A stretch of 64,000 nucleotides of DNA from an uncultured Erysipelotrichaceae bacterium (GTDB taxonomy: Bacteria; Bacillota_I; Bacilli_A; Erysipelotrichales; Erysipelotrichaceae). Location: positions 1 through 64,000 of the forward strand of contig CALCFG010000136.1 of assembly GCA_937900565.1 (NCBI GenBank), written 5' to 3'. Of the stretch, positions 1 through 7,328 are shown piece by piece. The stretch's first letter is position 1; each line of letters begins with the position of its first letter. The position numbers and the translations under genes were made by a program. The notes beneath the pieces were generated by a model. The model ran no database searches. It was not told the DNA's origin and saw only the letters and a list, made by a program, of their open reading frames with translations.

Positions 1-322
1 GTGAAGAACCAGTTCATGTATTGGAATTCACTGCCACATGGACAGACGATAAGAACAATAACAATATCGATGATGCAGAAGAATCAATCACAGTTGTTTA
101 CAATGACGGCTTAGATGGAGAATTGTTTGCTCCTAAAAGTTATAGTGATTTAGCTCCAGGTACACTTACGCCAGTATTTGAAGGCAGCCTAGATCGCGAA
201 GATTTCGTATTCTATGGATGGACTCCAGAAGTTCCACTTTCATTACCAACGATTGAAGACTTAGATGGTGAAGAACCAGTTCATGTATTGGAATTCACTG
301 CCACATGGACAGACGATAAGAA
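1..322. repeat. 267-bp tandem coding repeat, 55 bp visible identical in both copies
   Basis: Bases 1-55 and 268-322 are identical, giving a period of 267 bp (89 codons). The unit continues upstream beyond the window. Exact DNA identity over 55 bp within a coding repeat indicates recent duplication or homogenisation of the surface-protein repeat. Confidence 0.85.
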
Positions 323-1310
323 GGGAGGAATTGGTACGCCAGAAAATCCTACCAATCCTGATGATACTCCTGATGGAATTCCTGATGCATATCAAGTAAG
401 AGTCGAATTTAATGCTATTAATGGTAGGGTTATTGGTAATAAAGTAACTTACGTCACTTTATTAGATATGCATGGTAATTATGCTACTTCCAAAGATAAC
501 GGTATTGGTCATTTAACTGAAGCACAAATTCCTACGACAAGTGCAAATGATGGTCACCATAATGGTACTTGGGATATCATGCCAACAACTGCGTTAGATA
601 TTACTGAAGATACAACATTCACTATTACATACGTAGAGATTCCTGAAGAAGAAACAGAAGAACCAAATAATCGACCAGATCCAGTATTCCAATGTCCTGA
701 AGGAACGGTATGGAATGATAGTACGGGTATGTGTGATGCAATTGTAGTACATGTACCAGTAGATCCAGGAAATAATCCGCCAGTTGGTCCGGTTAATCCT
801 GGTGTAAATGTAGAGGATGAAGTGGATATTCCTGAAGTGGATGAAGAAGATACACCTGAAATCATAGTTGATGATGAACCTGAAGAAACACCAGAGATCG
901 TTGAAATCGAAGATGAAGAAACACCTGAAGCTGGTGATAGAAGAGGTCATTGGGCATTAATTAATTTAATTGCAACTATTGGTGGTGCATTATTAGCATT
1001 AATTCTATTAATTGGTAAACATCAAAAAGATGCTGATGATGAAGCTGATGAAAATGCACAAGTAGTTGCTAGTGAAATGGATGAAGAAGATGAAGTGGTA
1101 AAACGTCGTCGTAAATGGAAATTTATTTCTACGATTGTAGCAGTAATTTCTGTAGTTATTTTCTTCTTAACAGAAAATATGAGTTTACCAATGGTATTGG
1201 TAGATAAATATACGATGTTAATGTTAGCGTTATTCTTAGGTAATGTTGTTTGCTTATATATGGGTAAACGTTGGCATGAAGCAGATGAAGAAGAGCAAGA
1301 AAGAGCGTAA
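1..1310 (+). CDS. C-terminal part of a repeat-rich cell-surface protein (5' end outside the window)
   Basis: The frame is open from base 3, so this is the 3' end of a longer gene; the TTG at 21 is not a real start. It holds one full and one partial copy of an 89-residue repeat with an F-x-GW-x-P core, the bacterial beta-grasp surface repeat related to InlB B-repeats. A unique domain follows (about residues 125-215), then a short Cys-containing stretch and a long Pro/Glu/Asp-rich linker. The C-terminus has about three hydrophobic segments (one after RRGHW, two after RRRKWK) separated by acidic cytoplasmic loops. There is no LPXTG motif, so anchoring is probably by these membrane helices. The role is likely adhesion or cell-wall architecture, inferred from composition only. 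Nothing is known of its N-terminus. Confidence 0.8.
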   Translation, partial: EEPVHVLEFTATWTDDKNNNNIDDAEESITVVYNDGLDGELFAPKSYSDLAPGTLTPVFEGSLDREDFVFYGWTPEVPLSLPTIEDLDGEEPVHVLEFTATWTDDKKGGIGTPENPTNPDDTPDGIPDAYQVRVEFNAINGRVIGNKVTYVTLLDMHGNYATSKDNGIGHLTEAQIPTTSANDGHHNGTWDIMPTTALDITEDTTFTITYVEIPEEETEEPNNRPDPVFQCPEGTVWNDSTGMCDAIVVHVPVDPGNNPPVGPVNPGVNVEDEVDIPEVDEEDTPEIIVDDEPEETPEIVEIEDEETPEAGDRRGHWALINLIATIGGALLALILLIGKHQKDADDEADENAQVVASEMDEEDEVVKRRRKWKFISTIVAVISVVIFFLTENMSLPMVLVDKYTMLMLALFLGNVVCLYMGKRWHEADEEEQERA

Positions 1311-1359
1311 TTTTCATTTCCAACATTCTGAAATAGTGAAGGCAGAGCTTATTTTTTTG

Positions 1360-1974
1360 CTAATCTAGTAACTCTTTATCAAGAATTTGGAAATTTGCTC
1401 TGTGAATATATAGCGCCTTGCCATCAATCATGATTTTGGTGAACTTAGGCAAATCTTTCGGAAGTTCCCAATATACGTCATCACCGCTGAACGCATAGAT
1501 AGGATTACCTAATTGTGACTTAACTAAAACAATTCTGCTTTTTCCAAACATATTCTTCACTTCGTTTAATCGCCCTGAAATGCTTGTCCAGTCAAGAATG
1601 CCATCAGAAGAACTCTCAAAACTGAAATCAGGGTCAAAAGCCACGTCAGGGGATAAACGATCATCGTAGAAAACTAACGTATCACCACAAGACTCAATTT
1701 CACTGCCATCAATTGTAATTGTTATGACACTACTTAATTCATAGTTGTATAAGTTTTCAGATGTCGGATTTAAATCCTTTGTCTTAGCAACATTACCTTT
1801 GATGCTGATCTTGTCGCCTTTAAATTGTGCAACTACATTACCTTCATTATCAAAAGTATCAACAATATATGTGTTTCCAAATATTTGTCCTGTGACATCG
1901 TGGATTTGCGACTTAAGATTTGAACAACCACTTAATAGTACGGAGCATAATAGAACCGTTAAAATTTTCTTCAT
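1360..1974 (-). CDS. DUF5052-family lipoprotein
   Basis: The 204-residue protein has a lipoprotein signal peptide: Lys-Lys start, a hydrophobic stretch and lipobox LSGC with the acylated Cys at about residue 17. The body matches my memory of DUF5052 proteins: GN-x-Y followed by TFDNEGN, then GDKISIKGN, then FGKSRIVLVKSQLGNPI and the C-terminal IDGKALYIHRANFQI. The whole family length is present. The function is unknown; it is expected on the outer face of the membrane. A strong GAGGTGG ribosome site lies upstream, and the start overlaps the stop of a doubtful small ORF (TAATG). It converges with the surface-protein gene. Confidence 0.85.
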   Translation of the reverse strand: MKKILTVLLCSVLLSGCSNLKSQIHDVTGQIFGNTYIVDTFDNEGNVVAQFKGDKISIKGNVAKTKDLNPTSENLYNYELSSVITITIDGSEIESCGDTLVFYDDRLSPDVAFDPDFSFESSSDGILDWTSISGRLNEVKNMFGKSRIVLVKSQLGNPIYAFSGDDVYWELPKDLPKFTKIMIDGKALYIHRANFQILDKELLD

Positions 1975-2162
1975 TAAACCACCTCTTTCCCTAATTCTAC
2001 AACATTTTTTCTAAGATTGTCAGATGGTAGATGACCTAATGCTCGGAAAACTTCCAACCACATAATCCGAAAAGCACCTTTAGCATATATCATGATTCCA
2101 ACCAAAGAATTCGGAATATATCTTTGTGTTTTTCGTGACAAAAATTGCCACAGATGTTTCAT
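1974..2162 (-). CDS. doubtful small ORF upstream of the DUF5052 lipoprotein
   Basis: This is a 62-codon frame whose TAA overlaps the ATG of the lipoprotein gene. I see no ribosome site before its ATG and recognise no family. It may be the tail of a decayed gene, because the DNA upstream (2163-2580) also looks like gene remnants. Its only support is the overlap with the next start. Confidence 0.2.
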   Translation of the reverse strand: MKHLWQFLSRKTQRYIPNSLVGIMIYAKGAFRIMWLEVFRALGHLPSDNLRKNVVELGKEVV

Positions 2163-2580
2163 TTAGCTTTTTAGTAAGTTAGCTTGGCAATAGACTATTC
2201 AAAGGTTTCAATATCACTGAATAGATTTGCTTCCTTCGTATCGTTCACATAGTTTGCGAGAAATTCATAAAAAGGGTTACTTTTTTAATGTCTTCTTTGT
2301 TTAATGCAATTAGCACATTCAACTTTATGCGTTTCTTGTTTGACCATACAAAATGCTTTTTGTTTGACATTACAAACATTACGCTTTTATCTACATCCCA
2401 TCTTATATGGTGAGGAGGCAACACTGTATCCTTAAACGACGTAGGCGACATCATTTCTCTTTGCAAGCAGTTATCAATAAAGCCTTCTGGTAAAATAGTA
2501 GACTTAGATAACGACTTTGCAGCTAGAATGAGCTACCCAAGACTGAAGCACTTTGGTTTTCTCGCTAATTATTCTAATAT
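2163..2580 (-). pseudogene. gene-remnant region without an intact reading frame
   Basis: On the minus strand 2245-2466 is open (73 codons), with a stretch around PPHHIRWDVDKSV. Switching frame near 2360 gives NVCNVKQKAF followed by a Cys-x2-Cys ending just before a stop, as though a small zinc-binding protein had been frameshifted. No family is assignable, and the rest of the stretch shows nothing coding. It is called a remnant because it shows protein-like sequence split over two frames and lacks a start signal. Confidence 0.25.
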
Positions 2581-2584
2581 TAAC

Positions 2585-2625
2585 AAAACAGACCAAGTTT
2601 TATCCTTGATCTGTTTTTGTTTTAT
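2585..2625 (+). terminator. intrinsic terminator, probably bidirectional
   Basis: The stem ACAGACCAAG (2588-2597) pairs with CTTGATCTGT (2605-2614) with one mismatch. It is followed by a T-rich tract and preceded by an A run. Confidence 0.7.
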
Positions 2626-2710
2626 TTAGTATCTAAATTATTTTGCTTGTTCTAAAGCATTGTTAATTGCTTGCCACCACAATAAATTTAGTGATTTTTT
2701 TAAATGAATA

Positions 2711-2798
2711 TTGACAGATAAAACGTTTTACCTTTATTATGTAATTACCGTTATGAAAGCGCATTCATAGCGTATAAATTTATGGTGAAACGTTTTAC
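2711..2798 (+). promoter_or_regulatory. promoter of the nucleoside operon with two LacI-type operators and a CRE site
   Basis: TTGACA (2711-2716) and TATTAT (2735-2740) are 18 bp apart. The perfect palindrome TAAAACGTTTTA (2719-2730) fills the spacer. A second near-palindrome, GTGAAACGTTTTAC (2785-2798), shares the AAACGTTT core typical of LacI-family operators. Between them ATGAAAGCGCATTCAT (2753-2768) fits the catabolite-control consensus WTGNNARCGNWWWCAW at every position, just downstream of the expected transcription start. The likely local repressor is the LacI protein encoded at 6218-7237; CcpA would act at the CRE. These assignments are inferred. Confidence 0.8.
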
Positions 2799-2814
2799 TT
2801 TTGAGGTGTTAATT

Positions 2815-3720
2815 ATGGGAAATGTAGTAGTTATTGGCAGTCTTAATTATGATGTCAGCGTTTATTGTGAAAGCTTTCCTAATACAGGAGAGACAATCTT
2901 AAGTGACTCTATTGGGTTCTCTAGTGGGGGGAAAGGAGGAAATCAAGCAGTTTCAGCATTTAAAGCAGGAGCAAACACTAAGATTATCGGTTGTATTGCT
3001 GATGATTTGTATGGTAAGGAAATAGTAAAAAAGTTAAAAGAAGATGGAATTGATACAAGTCATTTAAAAATCAGCCAAAAATTTAATACAGGAACTGCAC
3101 TTATTGAAATAGACAAAGAAGGAAATAATAGAATCTGTGTATATCCTGGTGCTAATTTGGATTTAAACATTGAAGATTTGGAAAAAGTAAAAGAACTCAT
3201 TGATGAATCTGATGTTGTTTTATTACAAAATGAGTTGAATATTAAAACAGTAATAGAAACGATCAAATTAGCTAAAAAGCAAAATAAAATTGTTGTGTAT
3301 AACCCTGCTCCATTTGTAGAAATAGATGATTCAATTTTAAAACAAGTTGATTATATCGTTCCCAACCAAACTGAACTTGACTTATTAACAGAAAAAGGAA
3401 AATCACTTGAAGAAAAAGTTGATTCACTGCTTTTAAAAGGTGTGAAAAATGTTGTTGTCACACTGGGGAAAGATGGAGTTTATTACAAAGGTGAAAATGG
3501 TGTGATTACGCTTTCTGCTTTGAAAGTAGATGTAGTTGATACAGTAGGAGCAGGGGATTGTTTTTGCGGATATCTTGCAGCATGTATTAGTGATAAAAAC
3601 GATATAATGACAAGTTTGAAAATTTCCTCAGTAGCGGCATCAATCAAATGCACAAAAAAAGGGGCGCAAAACGGCACCCCACAAATAAAAGAAGTTAAAG
3701 ATTTTATATCGAAGAGGTAA
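2815..3720 (+). CDS. rbsK: ribokinase, PfkB family
   Basis: The 301-residue PfkB-family sugar kinase is expected to phosphorylate D-ribose to ribose 5-phosphate in the cytoplasm. Visible marks are the N-terminal VVVIGSLNYDV strand, the substrate-binding GGKGGNQA motif at residues 38-45, and DTVGAGD at residues 242-248 with the catalytic Asp 248. An ATG at 2782 is in frame, but the second operator overlaps it and it lacks a ribosome site. The ATG at 2815 follows GAGGTG by a proper distance and was chosen. It is the first gene of an operon with a carrier and a nucleoside hydrolase, which would supply ribose. The exact sugar is inferred from that context. Confidence 0.85.
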   Translation: MGNVVVIGSLNYDVSVYCESFPNTGETILSDSIGFSSGGKGGNQAVSAFKAGANTKIIGCIADDLYGKEIVKKLKEDGIDTSHLKISQKFNTGTALIEIDKEGNNRICVYPGANLDLNIEDLEKVKELIDESDVVLLQNELNIKTVIETIKLAKKQNKIVVYNPAPFVEIDDSILKQVDYIVPNQTELDLLTEKGKSLEEKVDSLLLKGVKNVVVTLGKDGVYYKGENGVITLSALKVDVVDTVGAGDCFCGYLAACISDKNDIMTSLKISSVAASIKCTKKGAQNGTPQIKEVKDFISKR

Positions 3721-3724
3721 TAAC

Positions 3725-5086
3725 GTGAAGGATTTATTTTTAGTACTATTAACAATACTTTGTACTGTAATCGTTGCTAGATTTGTATTGAAAAAATATA
3801 ATTCGATTTTCGTTTTCTTTGCATCTGGCGTTGTAATTTTATTAATGGCAGGTTTGTTAACAGGTAATTCAGTACTTGGCGACCAAACAACTGGAAATTT
3901 AATTGTTGATATCTTTACTTTTATAGTTAACACTTTTAAAAAGAATATATCAGGTGTAGGTACGATCATCATGACCGTTACGGGATATTCTGCCTATATG
4001 AAGCACATTAAAGCATCTGAAAAGCTTGCTTTCATTGCCACTAAACCTTTGAGGAAAATTAAAAATCCTTACATTGTGTTAAGCGGAGTATTCTTCATCG
4101 GATTATTATTGAAATTAGTTATTACGTCACAAGCAGCAGTAGCATTGTTGTTATTAGCAACAACGTACCCAATTTTAATGGCTTTAGGTATTAATAAATT
4201 AACAGCAGCAAGTACTATTTGCTTAGTTTGTTTGGACTGGGGTCCCAATGATGGAAGTACAATTTTCGCAGCAGAAACAGCAGGAATGAGTGTTGTCGAT
4301 TTTTTCATCAATCACCAATCAATAATTGGTTTCACAATGATTATCATACTATCCTTAATTATACCTATTTACTACAAATATATGGACAAAAAGGATACTA
4401 ATAGAGGTGTTGCATTAGAGAAAGGCGATGATAATATCGTTGACCCAGATTGTCCGTGGTATTACGCACTATTACCAATCATTCCTTTAATTATAGTGTT
4501 TATATCATCTTTTAGTAATATAGCTATCGATGTAGTTGCAGCAAACTTTATGGGGCTTCTTATTGTATTTGTCATCGAATATATCAGAAGAAAAGACAGA
4601 AAAGACGTTCACAAAGATGTTCTTGTTGTTCTCAAAGCGATGGGAGATATTTTCGTAAGTGTTGTAGCTATCATTATCAGTGCTTCAATTTTTGCTGAAG
4701 GTATAAAACAATTAGGTGGAATTTCAATTCTTGCAAATTATATTTCAGGATTTGGTAGCGCAGGTATTTTAATCGTAATTTTCATGTCCCTAATAACATT
4801 TGTTGCAGCCACTATTATGGGAAGTGGAGCAGCAAGTTGGTTTGCTTTCGGACCTTTAGCACCTGATATCGCTGCTAAAATTGGAATTAATCAATTAGGT
4901 CTTATTATCCCTATGGAATTAGGAGCTGCCTTGGGAAGAGGTATGTCGCCAGTTGCAGGAGCAACTATTGCGATTTCTGGTTATGCAGGTATGGATGTTA
5001 TGCAAGTAGTTAAACGCACAGCACCATTATTGATTTTAGGTTTTGTGATTAATACGGTTATGAGTATTGTGTTATTTGTATTGTAA
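3725..5086 (+). CDS. DcuC-type ion-coupled transporter, probable nucleoside carrier
   Basis: The 453-residue integral membrane protein has about twelve hydrophobic segments and resembles the C4-dicarboxylate uptake C (DcuC) family of the ion transporter superfamily. Helix-breaking re-entrant motifs are visible near WGPNDGS and near MGSGAASWFAFGPLAP, and GAALGRGMSPVAG lies near the end. It starts with GTG, four bases after the ribokinase stop, behind AGAGGTAA. Family members carry dicarboxylates. Its place between a ribokinase and a nucleoside hydrolase suggests that here it brings in nucleosides or a related ribosyl compound. That substrate is an inference. Confidence 0.8.
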   Translation: MKDLFLVLLTILCTVIVARFVLKKYNSIFVFFASGVVILLMAGLLTGNSVLGDQTTGNLIVDIFTFIVNTFKKNISGVGTIIMTVTGYSAYMKHIKASEKLAFIATKPLRKIKNPYIVLSGVFFIGLLLKLVITSQAAVALLLLATTYPILMALGINKLTAASTICLVCLDWGPNDGSTIFAAETAGMSVVDFFINHQSIIGFTMIIILSLIIPIYYKYMDKKDTNRGVALEKGDDNIVDPDCPWYYALLPIIPLIIVFISSFSNIAIDVVAANFMGLLIVFVIEYIRRKDRKDVHKDVLVVLKAMGDIFVSVVAIIISASIFAEGIKQLGGISILANYISGFGSAGILIVIFMSLITFVAATIMGSGAASWFAFGPLAPDIAAKIGINQLGLIIPMELGAALGRGMSPVAGATIAISGYAGMDVMQVVKRTAPLLILGFVINTVMSIVLFVL

Positions 5087-5108
5087 TTTATTGACATGGA
5101 GAAAGAAA

Positions 5109-6146
5109 ATGAACAAAGAAAAAATTATTTTAGATTGCGATCCAGGTAGTGATGATGCGATTGCTATTATGTTAGCATTATTTAGTGATGAAATTGATTT
5201 ATTAGGAATAACTGTAGTTAATGGAAATAGAATTTTACCAAAAACATTAGAAAATACATTAAGAGTTAAACAATTTTTAAATTCTAATGTACCAGTTTAT
5301 AAGGGATGCGAAAATGCTTTAGTAAGTAAATTAATTCCGACAAGAAAACCTAATTTACCAAGAGTGACTTTAAATGATTGTCACGGAGATTATATGCCTT
5401 TGCCCGAAGCTACGATTACAGCTGAACCAAAACATGCAGTTAATTATTTAGTAGAAACTTTCATGAAATCTGAAGGGGATATTACTTTAGTTACTGTTGG
5501 TCCATTAACAAATGTTGCTATGGCTTTAAGAATGGAACCACGAATTGAAGAGAAAATCAAAAGAATGGTAATCATGGGAGGTGGTCATGCTTCATGTAAT
5601 GCTAGTGCAACTTCAGAGTTTAATTTCTACGCAGATCCAGAAAGTGCAAAAATTGTTATGGATACAAAAATCGGAAAAATGATTCTTCCGTTAGATGCAA
5701 CTTGGAGAGCTTGTGTAACACTTGATCAATGCGATGAACTTGAAAAGATCGGCACTCCAGCAGCAAAATTTGCAGCAAAGATGATTAGATTGAGAATTGA
5801 AGGCTTAAAAACAAATGATGTATCAGAACATAATTATAATTTGCGGCACACAGAAGGAACAGTAGCTTCCAAAATTATGTATAGATACGACAATAATATG
5901 GCTCCAGTACACGATGCTTTAGCAATCGCTTATGTTATTGATCCTACGGTTGTAACCGAATACTTTGATGCTTGGGTAGACATTGATATTGCTGGTGGCT
6001 TAAGTGATGGTAGAATGGTTGCTGATGTTCACAATACAAGAAAGAATAAAGAAGGTATTCATGATAAAGTAGCAATTAATGCTGATAGTAATAAGTTTTA
6101 TGATACGCTTAAACGTGCCTTATCAAGAACAACACCAAATAAATAA
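5109..6146 (+). CDS. nucleoside hydrolase (inosine-uridine preferring family)
   Basis: The 345-residue enzyme hydrolyses N-ribosidic bonds, releasing base and ribose. The calcium- and ribose-binding signature ILDCDPGSDDA sits at residues 7-17, the LVTVGPLTNVA segment follows, and the family His-Asp pair is in HDALAI at about 268-273. The chosen ATG follows GGAGAAAG; an in-frame start at 5067 would overlap the carrier gene and lacks a ribosome site. Ribose released here can be phosphorylated by the ribokinase two genes upstream, so the three genes form a complete salvage route. The preferred base cannot be told from sequence. Confidence 0.9.
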   Translation: MNKEKIILDCDPGSDDAIAIMLALFSDEIDLLGITVVNGNRILPKTLENTLRVKQFLNSNVPVYKGCENALVSKLIPTRKPNLPRVTLNDCHGDYMPLPEATITAEPKHAVNYLVETFMKSEGDITLVTVGPLTNVAMALRMEPRIEEKIKRMVIMGGGHASCNASATSEFNFYADPESAKIVMDTKIGKMILPLDATWRACVTLDQCDELEKIGTPAAKFAAKMIRLRIEGLKTNDVSEHNYNLRHTEGTVASKIMYRYDNNMAPVHDALAIAYVIDPTVVTEYFDAWVDIDIAGGLSDGRMVADVHNTRKNKEGIHDKVAINADSNKFYDTLKRALSRTTPNK

Positions 6147-6148
6147 CC

Positions 6149-6177
6149 AAAAAGGATAGCTTAGGCTATCTTTTTTG
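6149..6177 (+). terminator. intrinsic terminator after the nucleoside hydrolase
   Basis: GATAGC (6155-6160), loop TTAG, GCTATC (6165-6170) and a run of T; A-T pairs extend the stem. It separates the operon from the regulator gene. Confidence 0.8.
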
Positions 6178-6217
6178 TTAGTAAATTAATTATGTTAAAA
6201 TGAAGTAGGGTGATTTA

Positions 6218-7237
6218 ATGTCTATTACTATAAAAGATATTGCAAAAAAAGCTGGAGTAAGCATAACAACAGTGTCTTTAGTTTTGAATTGCAAGCCATG
6301 TAGAGCTTCTGAAACTACAAAAGCAAGAATCAAAGAAATCGCTGATAAATATAATTTTGTTGCCAATCAATCTGCAAGAAGCTTAGTTACTAAAAAGACG
6401 CATATTATAGGTATGATTATACCTGATATAGAAAATATATTTTTCGCCTCATTATGTAAAAGTGTAGAACAGTTTTTACGTAAACATAATTATTCGTTGA
6501 TAATTGTAAATTCTAATGATATGCTACAAAACGATTTATCTTTGATAAATGTAATGATTGCACGAGGAGTTGATGGCTTATTATTTATACCTAGTAACGA
6601 AGCGGTATTAAATAGTAAAAAAATTATTAAAAAACTCGAAACAATCAGCATTCCATTTGTTTTGGTAGATAGAAAGATCGAAGAATTGAATTGCGATAGT
6701 GTTTGTTACGACAATAGATTAGGCGCAATTATGGCTGTGGATTTATTGATAAAACAAGGACATAAAAAAATTGGCTGTATTAGTGGCCCAAATGATTTAA
6801 AACACAGTTTATCAAGGTTAGATGGTTATATAGACGCATTCAAAAAGCATAAATTAGCTATTGATAAAACGCTGATTAAACACGGCGATTATAAAATTAA
6901 AAGTGGCTATGATAAAGCAGAAGAATTAATCAAACAAAACGTTACTGCAATTTTTGTTGGCAATGATATGATGACTTTAGGAGCGTTAAGATATTTGCAC
7001 AATAACAATTTAAAAGTCCCAGATGACTGTTCGATTATAAGTTATGACGATACCTTGTCAAATTATGTATTAGATATCGGTATTTCATCTGTTAGACAAG
7101 ATACTGAAAAATTAGCTATCATAGCTTGTCAACAACTATTAAATAAAATTGGTGGAAATTCAGATATCGAACAAATTCTTCTAAAGCCTGAATTAATCGA
7201 AAGAGATAGTGTTAAAAGTAAATATATAACGCTTTAA
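6218..7237 (+). CDS. LacI-family transcriptional regulator
   Basis: The 339-residue protein has an N-terminal LacI helix-turn-helix and hinge (TIKDIAKKAGVSITTVSLVL, residues 3-22, then the NQSARSL hinge near 51-57). A periplasmic-binding-protein-like sensor domain begins at HIIGMIIPDIENIFFA. The body contains IPFVLVDRK and VFVGNDMM-like effector-pocket strands. AGGGTGA precedes the ATG. It is transcribed in the same direction as the nucleoside operon behind a terminator, so it probably has its own promoter. It is the best candidate to bind the AAACGTTT palindromes at 2719-2798, with ribose, ribose phosphate or a nucleoside as possible ligand. Confidence 0.9.
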   Translation: MSITIKDIAKKAGVSITTVSLVLNCKPCRASETTKARIKEIADKYNFVANQSARSLVTKKTHIIGMIIPDIENIFFASLCKSVEQFLRKHNYSLIIVNSNDMLQNDLSLINVMIARGVDGLLFIPSNEAVLNSKKIIKKLETISIPFVLVDRKIEELNCDSVCYDNRLGAIMAVDLLIKQGHKKIGCISGPNDLKHSLSRLDGYIDAFKKHKLAIDKTLIKHGDYKIKSGYDKAEELIKQNVTAIFVGNDMMTLGALRYLHNNNLKVPDDCSIISYDDTLSNYVLDIGISSVRQDTEKLAIIACQQLLNKIGGNSDIEQILLKPELIERDSVKSKYITL

Positions 7238-7254
7238 TGTATCTGAATAATATG

Positions 7255-7292
7255 AAAGGAGGCGAGGTGATTGAAATCTCGTCTCCTTTTGT
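7255..7292 (+). terminator. intrinsic terminator after the LacI regulator
   Basis: A 12-bp stem with one G-T pair (7255-7266 with 7278-7289), an 11-nt loop and a T-rich end. It lies between the convergent lacI and PRD regulator genes. Confidence 0.85.
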
Positions 7293-7328
7293 GTAAGTTG
7301 TTATGACAGTTTTTGCCACAGCCCTTAA

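Noticed and set aside
554..950. Long minus-strand frames under the surface-protein gene
   Set aside because: They are antisense to a clear acidic coding region, have low-complexity translations and no ribosome sites.
2782..2814. Earlier ATG for ribokinase
   Set aside because: The second operator palindrome lies over it, there is no ribosome site, and the following ATG at 2815 has both a site and the normal family N-terminus.
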